DNA from: Paragordius varius
Taxonomy: Eukaryota; Nematomorpha
Assembly (NCBI GenBank): GCA_964247055.1
Contig: OZ176051.1
Span: forward strand, 3,658,001 to 3,722,000
Reading direction: 5' to 3'
DNA: 64,000 nt
This document shows positions 25,401 to 37,392 of the stretch, piece after piece; position 1 is the first letter of the stretch; the number at the start of each line of letters is the position of its first letter. The position numbers and the translations under genes were made by a program. Under the pieces are notes generated by a model. The model was not told the DNA's origin and did no database searches. It worked only from the letters and a program-made list of their open reading frames with translations.

Positions 25401-28400
25401 ACAGAAAAATAATGGTTTAATAATTATTTTTAATATGAAAGCATAAATTTTATATACCAGGCAATATCTAATTAATTTACAGAATTGCATTTAAGTTATT
25501 GATTGATTGGCTACTACAGTTATATGCGTGTTTAGTATAATTACTTATTCGATTTCTAATATTTTGTCTTTTTCTTTTTTTACAGATAAATGGGGAAAGA
25601 GATATTTCGGAATCCAGAGAAACTCCAGAAGGTAGGATTGATATATATAAATAATTTGAAATGTTCATACAATTAACACAAGTTTTTAATTTTTGTCATA
25701 GCCTCGTCTTATAGAGATCCGTTTGAAGGGAACACAGTCATATTCCCTATCAATGAGATTAAAAGTAAAATATCCATTATTTTTAAACGAATAAAATGCA
25801 CACATTAATAAATTGTTATAGGCATGAAAGCTGAATGTTTGGATAATCAAAAAATCAGATATTTCATACAATTTTCCAAACCGTTTGAGGGTGAACTTTA
25901 TGTTAAAGGGAAATACAGGTACCCCAATTGCAAATGGCCAGGATTAAGTCACCAAAAGTAATATTACAGAAATCTATTTTAAAACTAAGGCTTCAGTTTG
26001 ATGATAACATTTTGTTGAATTGTATTAAAAGCAAAAATATAGAGTTGTCTTTTAATTGGTTGAAATCTTAAAATGGGTTTAAATCATTAGCGAACTATGT
26101 TCTCCAATGAAAAAGTTTCTGCTTAAATTTCTTTAAATTTAATTATTATTTTGATTATTATTCTTTTCATTATAATACAGCTTTTTAGACATCGATATTG
26201 ACATCAAAGAATGTGATACCGCTTGGAAAGACAATGTAATCAATTTCTATTGATCATTTATTTTTAAACGGTTTCTCTATCACTTTTAATTTTGAGTAAT
26301 GTAAAAGTTTTCAAAATATTAAAAGAATATTTCTATTTTTTAAACCTTTTTGATATAATTTTATTCATTTAAAGAAAATTTGTATCGGTATTGGTTCTAA
26401 ACAAAAAATAAATTTTAAATAATCGTTAGAAAAATGATCCACAAATCGTACTTATAATTAAAATGGAACGAGATTGGCCAATCTTAACTTCTCATGATAA
26501 AGCATTTCTGATTGTTTGTGAAGGATATGCTGAATATCAAAGCTCTCAAGTTCTATTCTTGAAACTTAAAACATAATCAATACAATACACACCAATTAAT
26601 TTAAACATATATTTTTAACATTTATCTTGTTATGTTTTTAGGTGGAACGGAACAAAGAAATTTTGGAAGAAGAAAAAAATTATGGAGTTACAGTGCCGTA
26701 AGTTTCATTTTACTATAAATTTCAATATTTTTTGCCAAATAATGAGTAAAAACTCGTTAACAGGAAAATAAATAATAAAAATTAATGAGTTTAATCTTTA
26801 CAAAGCTTTTATTGGAAAGAATGCAAACGTCGATGCGATAAATTGACTTTGTTTTTGGCGGGGAAAATGGTATCAAAATTAAGTATTTATTTGGAATTAA
26901 GAAAATAATTTGCGAATTGTAAGTTTAACGCAGTCATTTTCTTCTTACTTTACTTGTTAAAGATTTGGGCATCTGATGAATGATACAATAACACAACAAT
27001 TTTATTATATATCTTATAAGTTTGAGTTAAGCTAGGCGCTCATATCAATGGCGAATGTTATATGCAACAAACAAATATCTCTATATGATTAGGATCCATA
27101 AAATTTCATTATAAAATCTCATATACATATTAATCGAGTAATTAAGATAATATCTTACCCTCTAAGCTTATAGACTGTAATTTCTAACATAAATTGATCT
27201 TGTTTCATATATTTTTATACCAAATTGCAGATCCATATATGTAATAACATTTTACCCTATTGATTTTAATATTCCATTAAATGGAGCAGGCACAGACTAT
27301 GGGTGGGGTGATCAAAAAATTTTTTTGGCTTGACTTACAAGTTTTTTAAGTCATTGCTTGCTTTCATGTGATAAAGAAAATTTAACATTAGGCGACTTAA
27401 GTCAAGCAAGAAAACTCGATTCAGAGGTGATAAAACATCATATGATCAAGTAAAACTTATAGATTTTCCAAATGTGGCATAGGGCACACTTGACAGATTA
27501 TAAAATATGGATAAGAGTATTTTGGAAACTGTATATGTAATTTAGGTTTTATATGTAAATAAAACCTTCTTTAATTATAAAAATTGTTTATTTGATAAAT
27601 TTTCGCTAATTAACCTATTCAAATTGGGTGGATACAAAAGAGGATAAATTTTTAGAAAAACTCTGCTAATATTTCAGATCGCATATAAAAATATGCTAAA
27701 TATATCAACCCGCAAAAAATATTCGAAAATTTATTGAAATTAATATTTAAATATTAATCTTGTAAAATTTCAAATCTTCGTTTAACAAACGCTAAAGGTT
27801 ACTTACTATTAACTAATGAAAAGAATTTATTATATCATAAATTTATTTCGAATGTAGTGATAATCAATTAAAAATAATAATATGTTGTATTGTGTAAACA
27901 TCCTCCCATTATATTTGCAATGGACTCCAAACAAAATAAGTAGTGTGGTAAAATAAAAGATTGTTTTAAGGGCGAATGGTTTCATCAACTTAAAAATTAT
28001 CATCGGGCTCAATAATTAGAAAAATCTATAGTATTAAATAAAATACGTGCCAGTGATTCTGAAAAACTTGAATAAATGCATATATTATTGATTGTTTATC
28101 TTTTTGTGCATTACTTCATATATTTTGGCTGGAAATGATCAAAATAATTTCCGTAAAATTCGAATTGAGTGGCAAAAAATGTTACATTCATAAGCAAAGA
28201 CTTGACTTAAGTGATTTTTATCACCGATCTTCAAGTGTACACTTGCTGGCTTAAGTAAACTTGCTCAACCTGCCACACATGACTTACAAGTCAAGTGCGA
28301 TTTTTTTATCACCCCACCCTATAAATATTTGCAGTTATAAACCTTTTTTTCACGATTTTTAGGGGATTAACAACGCAAGTTATATCAGCCAAGCCCGTTG

Positions 28401-30225
28401 GCCCGTTTGCTGCTAGTCATGTGATTCCGGTCCCAAGCACATCCATGAAAGTCACAGCTAATAAAGATATAAGGGCTCAGGGCAGCAATCTTCTTCTCTT
28501 GGGACATGTTGGAAGTGTGGTTGTAACTTCAAATGATGCCAGTATTATTTTATATAATAATTCATTACATTACAAATATTAATTAATATTCATTTCAAGT
28601 TTATCATTTTTAATCTTTTTATAATAAAATAAAAGTATTGAAAGGGCGTGAGAGGGATAAACTCGCTAACGCGAGTCCTTTAAGAAAGTTAAAAAACAAT
28701 TTCCATATGTATTGTATCTTTAACACTTGGATACAACACATTCATTTTGGTCCTTCGATTCAAATTGGGGTAGTTAAATACCCCAGGCCTGTTTAAAATT
28801 AAATTTTTTAAAAAGTATGGAAAGAATCGAAATTATGGCAAAATTTTGCACTTATATAATATTAATAAACCGAAACATAAAAAACATTATTCAAAAATAC
28901 TTGATATAACTTATTTTAAGCTTAAACCGAAAGGTAAAAATTTCGGCAACGTGACATGTTCGAAATGGTAAAATTAAAAAATAATACAAAATAAACCGCT
29001 TTTTCTATTTCTATCAATGTTAGATGTAATTTAAATTAAATTAGCTTTAATTTTACCCTTAAAATTAAATGAAGACGATATTTTGCAAAAATTTTATAAA
29101 ATAAAAATGGCGGCGAAGTAGTTTGACATGGAATTTTTTTTTCATAACAAATTTTTATCAAGATATTTCGGTTTTATAATATAATTTTTATTAGGATAGA
29201 AGCATAAATTTAAATTGGGACAGTTTCCTTCAGTAGTTTTTTAAAAATCCTAACTCAAATTTAGTCTGGGGTATTTAGATACCCCAAATTGAATCGAAGT
29301 GTTAATACATTTGCTTATCATCCATAAAAGGGTGTTGTAAAAAATAGGTTTTATTTAGATAATAATGGAATTTTTAAAATACACACTACACAATAGTCTG
29401 CTTTTATCTATTTTAGCCAATTATGATTTATTTGTCAATGAATGTTTTGCCCATGATGGACTGAATTCAAGCCAAGTCGATTTGATTGATTCCAAAGGGT
29501 AATTTAATATAATTTATTATTTCTCGCTAAATGTGTATAGGAATAGAACCTAAATTAATGGCGATATATTAGGTGTCCCATTCATCGCAAGTTTGTTGGA
29601 TTTATGCGTTATGAATCAGACAAGGACCAGGGAAAGACTTATGGATATTTTAGATTTAAAATATTCAAATTTCCTGACAGCAACAATGTATATTTCAGTT
29701 GTCGTGTCCAGCTATGTTTACGTGAATGTCCAAAAGTATATTCAATTTTTTTTGTAAAAACGCTGCTCATTACGTCAAAACGAGAATGTTTTAAAAAAAT
29801 TATTAATTTTATGTTTTTAGCCAAATTGTGAAACGCAAAAACGTCAAAAACGAAGTTCTTTAACGTCCCCTTACATTATAAGATTCATCAATTCAAGTCG
29901 CAATGCACCAAAAACATCTGAGACAAATTTTAAAATAGGTCCATTACCATATTCTATAATAATAACGAAAGCGGAAATCAATGGTTCCAATAATTTAAAT
30001 TCTCCAAGATTACTAAAGACACCATACATTACCAAAATTAACCCTCATTCAAACCCATCGAAGCAACAAACACAAACCATTCAAACATTAAATACAAATA
30101 TCTTAAAAGAAAGCCTAATATACTTTTTATTATTTACAATTCTTACGATAGTTTGTTTGATTTCTTTGTTTTTAATAATTTATTTTTCGTTTTTTGCCAA
30201 ATGTATGCAATCATCTAAAACTTGA
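22499..30225 (+). CDS. ZP-domain type I membrane protein, furin-cleaved (cuticlin/apical-matrix type)
   Basis: ZP proteins polymerise into extracellular matrices. Fifteen in-phase exons (22499-22534, 22661-22832, 23208-23531, 23610-23687, 24908-25170, 25586-25631, 25702-25764, 25822-25957, 26181-26235, 26430-26549, 26642-26697, 28363-28541, 29417-29498, 29573-29735, 29821-30225) give about 725 residues. Order: a signal peptide (1-17), a polar Gln/Asn/Pro-rich region without a known domain (18-325), ZP-N (about 328-460, with AECLDNQKIRYFI and PFEGELYVKG), ZP-C (about 505-595, with VNECFAHDG, DSKGCP and VYFSCRVQLC), a furin site RQKR (599-602), a linker, one membrane helix (about 690-715) and a short tail. 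The layout matches nematode cuticlins and arthropod ZP proteins; which subfamily is open. Intron lengths run from 57 to 1665 nt. Confidence 0.92.
24217..24602 (+). mobile_element. Complete 386-bp non-autonomous Helitron in a ZP-gene intron
   Basis: It starts TCTATATATTTATAAAA directly after an A and ends CTAG directly before a T. Upstream of the end lie a 10-bp-stem palindrome with a 3-nt loop (24552-24574) and a second hairpin, GCTGCGTAGCAGC (24574-24586), 12 nt before CTAG. This is the textbook Helitron 3' end. There are no inverted terminal repeats and no coding capacity. Confidence 0.88.
27301..28319. mobile_element. 1.02-kb TIR element, copy 1 (in a ZP-gene intron)
   Basis: Both ends carry GGGTGGGGTGAT(A/C)AAAAAA in inverted orientation, flanked by TAT on each side. 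Just inside each end are many copies of a TTGACTT/AAGTCAAG word, in both directions, which looks like a subterminal transposase-binding array. No transposase frame is present. The second copy is at 45619. A 3-bp TWA-like duplication would suit a PIF/Harbinger relative, but this is tentative. Confidence 0.85.
28720..29305 (-). mobile_element. piggyBac-like MITE, copy B (in a ZP-gene intron)
   Basis: A 586-bp copy flanked by TTAA at both ends, inverted relative to copy A, with both internal GGGGTA...TACCCC palindromes kept. It contains the conserved internal AAAATGGCGGCGAAG segment and is non-coding. Confidence 0.88.
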
Positions 30226-30419
30226 TTTCAAACATTTATGTTAATTTTTAAGCCTGCACTGCCGTGAGACCAATTTCAATAAAATTTTACACTTTTAAAC
30301 TTTTTATTTGATACTCTATGGCGAAACTCGCAATTTGTGGATATTATTTTTTAATTTTTGAAAAAATTTTGTACAAAAAAATGGAATCAGATTATGCCAA
30401 CTGAAATTATAATCTAAAT

Positions 30420-30679
30420 CTGGGTTGTCAACAAGTGGCCCTCGCTTTCTGTGCGGCCCGCGGAAAATTTTGAATCCATAATTATCAAAGGTAAAATAAA
30501 TAGTCCTTAGACATTTTAATGTGTATCTAAACAGCAAGAACGAAAATTATTTTTGCATTCCGTTTTTTTTTAAAATCTAATTAATTATTTATGAATGCCC
30601 CATATATATTTCGAATGCAACCCGTCGTAATTTTTGAGCTAAAAATGGGCCCGCAAAGCCATTTGTGTTGGAATTTCTG
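30420..30679. mobile_element. 260-bp hAT MITE
   Basis: It contains a GCGGCCCGCGG box at one side and GGGCCCGCAAAGCC plus GTGTTGGAATTTCTG at the other. It is flanked by ATCTAAAT and ATCTAAAC, an 8-bp duplication with one change. Non-coding. Confidence 0.78.
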
Positions 30680-30809
30680 ATCTAAACGGCAGAGTAACAA
30701 TTATGTTTTGTCTATTAGAATATATAAATACTTTATTATATTTTATGTGTACAACATATAATAGAAACACAGATATATAACTTGATGCTAAACATCTCCA
30801 CTCAGAATT

Positions 30810-30925
30810 ATTTAGTTTCATATCTCATTAAATATTTTTGTTGTATAATTTGAATTTTAGTTAATATTTTAATTTTATTTTTTACGTTTGACAAAGATTA
30901 CTAGTAGTAATCGCGAAATTCACCC
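30810..30925 (-). repeat. Solo copy of the PISD-intron hairpin arm
   Basis: It matches the outer 110 bp of the right arm at about 1605-1715 (TTTAGTTTCATATCTCATTA, then GACAAAGATTACTAGTAG) with few differences. It shows the arm is a dispersed repeat. Confidence 0.7.
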
Positions 30926-31322
30926 AATATATACATTTAATTTTAGCTTAATTATAAATGCAATAATAATAATATAGCTAATGCTGAAATATTCTTTCAC
31001 CTCGGATTTTTAGGACATTTTTTCGTCTATTATGTTGATATAATATTTTCACACATTTGTTACTGCATGCCTCAAAAAGGCAAAAAATTCTTGTTAAAAA
31101 ACGGATTTTTGAACAAAGTATGCATTATTAAGATGTGCGATGCCATATCCTCCCAAACATTAAAATTTTTTATAGCCAAATCTCAGCATTTTCGCATTAA
31201 TATTAAGAAAACTTATGTATGAGAAAGCTAAAAGTTACGCGATTAGCTTATAAAACACAGCCTATTTAGAGCGGCAAAAAATTTGGATAAAAATATTGTT
31301 TTGATTATATAACTATGATGAA

Positions 31323-31895
31323 TTAACATTTGGATACAACACAATCATTTCAGTCCTTCGATTCAAATTGGGGTTGTTGGATACCCAGGTCTTTTTAAAA
31401 TCAAATACTTTAAAAAGAATGGAAGGAATCGAGGCCATGGCAAAATTTTGCACTTATATAACATAAATAAACCGAAATATTTTAAAAATTTTATTCAAAA
31501 ATATTTGATATTACTTATTGTAAGCTAAAACCGAAAGGTAATTTTGTCAACGTGACATGTGTGAAATGGTAAAATTAAATAATAATACAAAATAAAACGC
31601 TTTTCTATAATGTTAGATGTAATTTAAATAAAAAATTAGCTTTAATTTTACCCTTAAAATTAAATGTAGACGATATTTTGCAAAAATGTTGTAAAATAAA
31701 AATGGCGTCGAAGCAGTTTGACATAGAACCTTTTATTTAAAACGAAATTTTATTTAGATTATTTGGTATATTAATATCATTTTAATTAGGATAGAAGGAC
31801 ATATTTAAATTGGGCCGTTTCTATCAGTAGTTTTTTATTAATTTCATAAATATAGTCTGGCATATTTAGTACCCCAATTTGAAGCAAAGTGTTAA
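31323..31895 (-). mobile_element. piggyBac-like MITE, copy C
   Basis: A 573-bp TTAA-flanked copy with the same orientation as copy B. One GGGGT palindrome is partly decayed, so it looks older than copies B and E. Confidence 0.83.
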
Positions 31896-32407
31896 ATTGG
31901 GCCCTGACTATATTTAATTTAATTTTTTAAAAAGATACTGAAAGAAACAGTCTTAAATTAAATTTGGGCTTCTATCCTTAAATTAATTATAAAAAAAAGC
32001 CAAAATATAATTTGGCTTTGAAAAAAATTTCCATCTACCCGACGCCATTATTTTACAACATCGTGCCTATTTCATTTTAACGCCAAAAAATAAGGCTAAT
32101 TTTTTATTTAAATCATTTCTAAATCGATAGAAAAGAGGTGTTTTTTGGATACTTTTTATAATTAGCTAATGTACATTTATCATATTGACTTAATTTTTAC
32201 GATGAGGTATATCCATAAAATAAGTATATAAAGTTATTTTGTATGAATCTTTGTTTAATTTTTGGTACAACAATGGAATAGCCAACTTTTGCCATAATTT
32301 TAATCCCTTCCATATTTTTAAGTATTTAATTACAAACAAGCATGGGGTATCTAACAACCCAGATTCGATAAAAGGACTAAAATGAATGTGCTGGATCCAA
32401 GTGTTAA
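31896..32407 (+). mobile_element. piggyBac-like MITE, copy D, left end missing
   Basis: It abuts copy C and runs in the opposite orientation. It lacks the left terminal palindrome but keeps the right end with AAGTGTTAA. C and D together form a head-to-head pair sharing one TTAA. Confidence 0.75.
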
Positions 32408-32767
32408 ATATAGTATATCATATAATGATTTTTTTTGGAATAAAACACAACATTAATTAAAAAAATTTATTTGTTATAATGTGCCTAATTTTGCTATTTT
32501 TTAATATCGCCGCAAACGTAGTAACATTTTCGTATCATTTTGCTTCAAAACCAGATAATCCTGATACATTTATCCATAAGACTATACAAATTTTATGCTG
32601 ATAATTTTGCCCCCCAATTTTGGACACAAAGTATTTGATATATTTTACTAAGATCATCCCCGATTTGCATCATATTTTGACTAATTTTATCACTCTATCA
32701 TAGATCGGGTATTTTAACCCTGTTTAACGGGAAAAAGCTGAGTCATTGACTTAAATGTAAAAAACAC

Positions 32768-33938
32768 ATGTCAAAAGTTAGCCTCAATATTATTTTTGTG
32801 ACTTCAAATAAGAATAAATTGAGAGAGGTAAAACAAATATTAGGTGATGCACTGCCCATACAGGTATAGAAATTAACTATATTAGATTGTGGCCTATGAA
32901 ACAGATTTATTAGAGTTTCAATGTCGAGATCCTGACGATATTACTCGCGCAAAATGTATTGAAGCAGTTCGAATAGTTACCACTGATTATGAGTGGATTT
33001 CCAATAATTTTAAGATTTTACCCAAACAACCGTCAACAACACCTCTTTTAGATCCTAATAATCCCTCTTTCATTATGATTGAGGATACCGCATTAAATTT
33101 TAATGCCTGGGGTGGTTTTCTTCCTGGTCCTTATGTAAAATGGTTTCTTTTGGCTTTATCATCGGAAGGTAATAATGGTTAGATATAAATAACGCCTGTT
33201 ATATTTATTACATTAATTTTTCACGTTTAATAGCACTTCCAACAATAACATATCAGTGAATATATTATATTATGATATTTTTTAGGTCTATACCAAACTC
33301 TCTCAGGCTTTGAAGATAAGTCCGCATCAGCAGTATGTACTTTTGCTTTGTATACGGCACCCGGTTTATTTTTAAAATCTCACATCGCTACAAACGTCAC
33401 TCTTTACAGTAAAAATAAATCATCTTATCTCCCGAACCGTAGAAGTAAAAGTTTAGCAGTGGATCAACTTAATTCAGTTATTGTAAATGAATCTCATTCA
33501 GCCATAGACTCCAATAATAAACAAACCATAAATGGCACAAATTCTTCGGCCATTATACATCCTCAACCTCAGCAAGAAACAAATCTGGATGTGGATGAGA
33601 ATGGGGCAATACCAATCAATGGTGATAATGTTTCATTTCTCGATTTCAGTCAAGATATACCCAAAGTTTCCGACATTCTTTTGTTTAAAGGTTCCGTCCC
33701 AGGGACAATAGTATCCCCTAGGGAGCCAAATGACACTCAACGCCAGAAAGGCCAGGGTGGTTTTGGTTGGGATCCATGTTTTGAACCTGATGGAGGAGTT
33801 AACAGTAATCTGGCCAGTAATGATCCTGGTCGACTCACATTTTCCCAAATGACATCTGCTCAAAAAAATGCAATTTCTCATCGCAGCAAAGCCCTTATTA
33901 ATTTACGCAATTTCCTTATTAAAAAGTATTTAGCCTGA
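32768..33938 (+). CDS. ITPA: Inosine triphosphate pyrophosphatase with a large insert
   Basis: ITPA hydrolyses ITP, XTP and dITP to monophosphates, clearing the nucleotide pool in the cytosol. Exons 32768-32863, 32886-33168 and 33286-33938 give 343 residues against about 190-200 in most animals. Family motifs in order are [47 protein letters not shown] and [12 protein letters not shown]. About 90 polar residues (Asn/Ser/Gln-rich) are inserted between the LYTAPG strand and the LFKG...GTIVSPRE strand, and a smaller insert follows FEPDG. The first intron is only 22 nt (GTATAG...TTAG), and reading through it meets TAG at its second codon. The catalytic surroundings seem intact, so I expect an active enzyme. 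Confidence 0.95.
32864..32885 (+). other. 22-nt spliceosomal intron (ITPA intron 1)
   Basis: GTATAGAAATTAACTATTAG-like with GT and AG ends and a TTAAC stretch that could serve as branch point. Splicing joins DALPIQ to [11 protein letters not shown], which aligns with the ITPA family without a gap. Confidence 0.88.
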
Positions 33939-35505
33939 TGCTACACACATAACTTTTGCAATGACATTAATATCGAATTTTTTGCGTGTATATATTCACA
34001 TAATTTATAAATTCTCGCTAAAATGTATATGTAAAATATCTAAAATCTTTTTATTCTGTGATGCCTTTAATTAATAAATGTATTTGTTTCATTGAAAGAC
34101 CATAGGGTACAGTTAAGTGATTTCGGGTGTATTATGGGAGTCAATTTAATTATAACAGAAATAACCGCTTTCTTTTAATGATGCTTTGATAAATTTTAAT
34201 AGCTGCTTTTCTTTATGGTTTATATTTTTAATTAACTCAAATATTCAAATTTTATTTTATTTTTCGCATATAATTCGAATTGGGTTTTTGCTTTTTTCAG
34301 TAATAGATACCACAATTGGTAGACATTTTATATTAGGTACTTTGGATCGTTTTAGAACAAAGGTTTTTTGAGTTTATTTTTCTTGACTAAAGATAGAGAT
34401 GCCGCACAAATTTTGGCCGTAAATTCAAATTAATAATTTAATATTTTGACCAATATAATTTTACTTTTTTTTGTAATCTCAATATTTTATGGATTCGTTT
34501 ATTTTAGTCATTTCATAATTCCTTGTTGGTATTATATATCGTCTAGCTTTTCTTTTTTTTTATTTTTTCTAACTATTGAGAAAATGTCTTTATACAGCTC
34601 TTACGTGTTTTTAGTTTATCCTTTGATAAAATTTTAAGACTTATTAAATTTAATTATAGATTATTTCAAATTAGCAATAATTGGAAAAAAAGGTAGTGTA
34701 TTTTTGGTAATCAAAACGGTTTTAATACCGGGAAAAGCTATTGTTTTACAATATGTCTGATTTTTTATAATATAATTAAATAGAATACTCAAATTAGTTT
34801 CATATCTATGAATTTGCCATTATTGGGCGATTAATAAAATTATTTTTGCAATGTCATTTGCCATCAAACATAGTTTCCATCACAGAATTTATATAAATAT
34901 GATCTCCCATTTTATAAATTATAAAAAATATCGCTTGAGTAGAAAAATTACATGATACAATTTTTTTGGTTAAAAATGAGTCTTAATACTGGTTTCTAAT
35001 AAAAATTATAAGGCATGGGTTAAGTTTATTGGATTATTGGCTGTAGTTTTGGAAAAAAATTAAGGGGAAACCGAAATATTTCATAAAAAATATGCTTAAT
35101 CGCCTATGAGTTTAAAAATGTAGCGTATACATGTTGAAGAAATTGTTGTCGAATATGGAAGCTATATTGGGCATACTTATCCCCAATGAATTTCATTAAT
35201 TTTATTTGACTATTAAGCCAAAAATATGCCAAAAAACCTTTGTTATATTTCATGTAACTTTGCAAAACCCTCATTAATTTTTTCAAAAAAATATATTTAG
35301 GAAACAATGGCAAATTATTTGTTAAAACGCGTACCCATACTTTTATTATTTATTAGATCTTTAACCATTTATAATTGCGGATTTAGAAATAATTTGATTT
35401 GAAAAAATTACAGACTTACAATTATATGCCCATAGGTTTCTCGATTACGGCGTCTGATAAAAGTCCTACTTTAATTTATTTGATTAAATCAATTTAAATT
35501 TATTT
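33939..35505. other. Intergenic, nothing recognised
   Basis: AT-rich sequence with several T-rich short frames resembling membrane peptides by composition only. I see no repeat, exon or RNA gene. Confidence 0.6.
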
Positions 35506-36828
35506 TTAGAGCGAATTCACGCATGGCAAGTAAGATATAACATATTTCCTGTACTCCTGATTGAATATGATATTAAAATAAAATGTACATGTGACATAGG
35601 TGTATTCCAAGAGGCTAAGCGATACGTATAGACTGCTATATGCCACCAATGTCATGCGTGATATGACAAACCATCCCAACATTTGTACAATAGTTATGGG
35701 TAATATAAGGACAAAAAATTCGGCCGTTAAAACAGCCAATGTTTTAGCATGTTGTCTGTTTTGACTGGCCCGCTTTTGAGTTCGGCTTGTTTTATCTCTA
35801 ACGCTTCCGTTTTGAGTTGTAGAACACGATGCCACACCGATTCCTTTATCACGAGTAGTCAGGTGTGTTGGTTTAATTTTATTTATTTTCCATTTCTTTA
35901 AGGGTGTCACGTTTAAATTGATAGATGCGGCTCGGGATAATTGGTGTAAATTAGTTAGGGTTGTCGTGTGCGTAGAACCTGAGATACCTTCAGTTATTAC
36001 TATATTCTTTTGTAAAATGTTGAACTTAAAGAAGAGCACCGTTAGAAATGGTAATATTTTGACAAAAAGTCCCCGTAAAAATTCGTAACTCAGCCACCAA
36101 TTCTTGTGACGAGGATTTGGACCCCAGGGTTGTTTGTTAAAGGTATAAGTATACATACTTAGTAATTCAGAAATGTTAGTATCAGATTGTACAATGCCTT
36201 TTTTTCGCCAATACTCAATGGTCGTAGTTGTGGGACAAACATTTACTTTGACCACTTTGAACCATCGATAAGTTGGAAAGTTCCAGAGAAAGCAATAAAG
36301 GGCGCAAAACAACATTGCTAACCGTACCCGACCAAATGTTACCCACGTTTTGTATTTAAATGGTTTGAAAGTTGCAATGAGTTGGTTCGTAAAGTAGAGA
36401 AGGTATGCAAAAACACTAAAAGCAATCAGTGATTTAGTAAGAATAGGGTCTACATACGCCAAATAAGAGATCCAATATTGGCTATTCCATACAGGATTTT
36501 CTATTCCATCGCCAAACAGTTTTAGCGCAGGTGAAGGTATCATGAAGAAAGTATTTATAAGATTTATGATGAAAAACTTTTTTAACAGATATTGATTTAT
36601 ACCGAGCTTTAAGGTTCGAGCATTATCTTTCCGTTGACCACGAATCATGTATATGGCATAAGCATTTCCAAAAATGCCCAAAATAATCAGTAAAATGGAT
36701 ACAACTTTGTACAAAATCGTTATTGGATTGTCCAGGTAGATGTCAATGTTTTTGTAATTTATACAACTTTGTGTGGTTTTATAGCTTGCTGCTGAGGAGC
36801 CGTTCTTTAACACATTCTCCATTCTCAT
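35506..36828 (-). CDS. Divergent rhodopsin-like (class A) GPCR, intronless, paralogue of the 13-kb gene
   Basis: A 440-residue single-exon receptor with seven hydrophobic segments. TM1 has LGIFGNAYAIYM (about residues 45-57), TM4 has LWNFPTYRWFKVV, and the second extracellular loop has a lone Cys in VNVCPTTTT. As in the other receptor, the Cys that opens TM3 and the DRY motif after it are missing (KPFKYKTW stands there), and the TM7 NPxxY is replaced by a TFYFNIIFNQEYRKY segment. The third intracellular loop is long, basic and Thr/Ser-rich, suiting phosphorylation. The two genes share gene structure and a set of unusual motifs, so they come from one duplication; the distance and divergence by eye suggest it is old. 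Confidence 0.86.
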   Translation of the reverse strand: MRMENVLKNGSSAASYKTTQSCINYKNIDIYLDNPITILYKVVSILLIILGIFGNAYAIYMIRGQRKDNARTLKLGINQYLLKKFFIINLINTFFMIPSPALKLFGDGIENPVWNSQYWISYLAYVDPILTKSLIAFSVFAYLLYFTNQLIATFKPFKYKTWVTFGRVRLAMLFCALYCFLWNFPTYRWFKVVKVNVCPTTTTIEYWRKKGIVQSDTNISELLSMYTYTFNKQPWGPNPRHKNWWLSYEFLRGLFVKILPFLTVLFFKFNILQKNIVITEGISGSTHTTTLTNLHQLSRAASINLNVTPLKKWKINKIKPTHLTTRDKGIGVASCSTTQNGSVRDKTSRTQKRASQNRQHAKTLAVLTAEFFVLILPITIVQMLGWFVISRMTLVAYSSLYVSLSLLEYTYVTCTFYFNIIFNQEYRKYVISYLPCVNSL

Positions 36829-37392
36829 ACGATGATATTAATAGTGTGTATTCGCGTCTTTGTGCATAGACACATAAATCTTATTCCGTTAATTTATACA
36901 ATTAAATTTCTAACTAAATTCAGGTAGCAATAAAATTCATTCTCTCCTATTTTGTTAACACCTTTTGTTAAAAATTAATAGAATATTTTTTGTTTTCTTA
37001 TCAATTTTAAGCCAATCCAAAAAGGAAATTATCACACGAAACACAAAGGATTACAAGATGTACAGAAATTTACACTACAATTACTCTGCTTTGCGTTTGA
37101 ATTATTAATTTGCCTATTTTTAAGGTTTTGGCACACAAAGAAATATACTAATATTTTTTATAATAATATAATTAATTTGGCCGTATCCAGGTAGTGATTT
37201 ATAATAAAAATATTTTTTAGTGATAATTATTATAAAAATCACTTTGTCTTTTCACAAAAAAATCTCGGGAAAAAACCAAAGATTGCATGAATTAACAAAT
37301 AATTGTATACCTACCAGATGAGGTAGGAGAATAAAAATAAATAAAGAATAAATTAATTTATTAAATAAACAAATACAATTTTTTTTAACATA
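36829..37392. other. Intergenic, nothing recognised
   Basis: Short AT-rich spacer between two minus-strand genes. No repeat or exon was seen. Confidence 0.6.

Noticed and set aside
27830-28012. 60-residue frame inside the 1-kb TIR element
   Set aside because: The second copy of the element does not preserve it.
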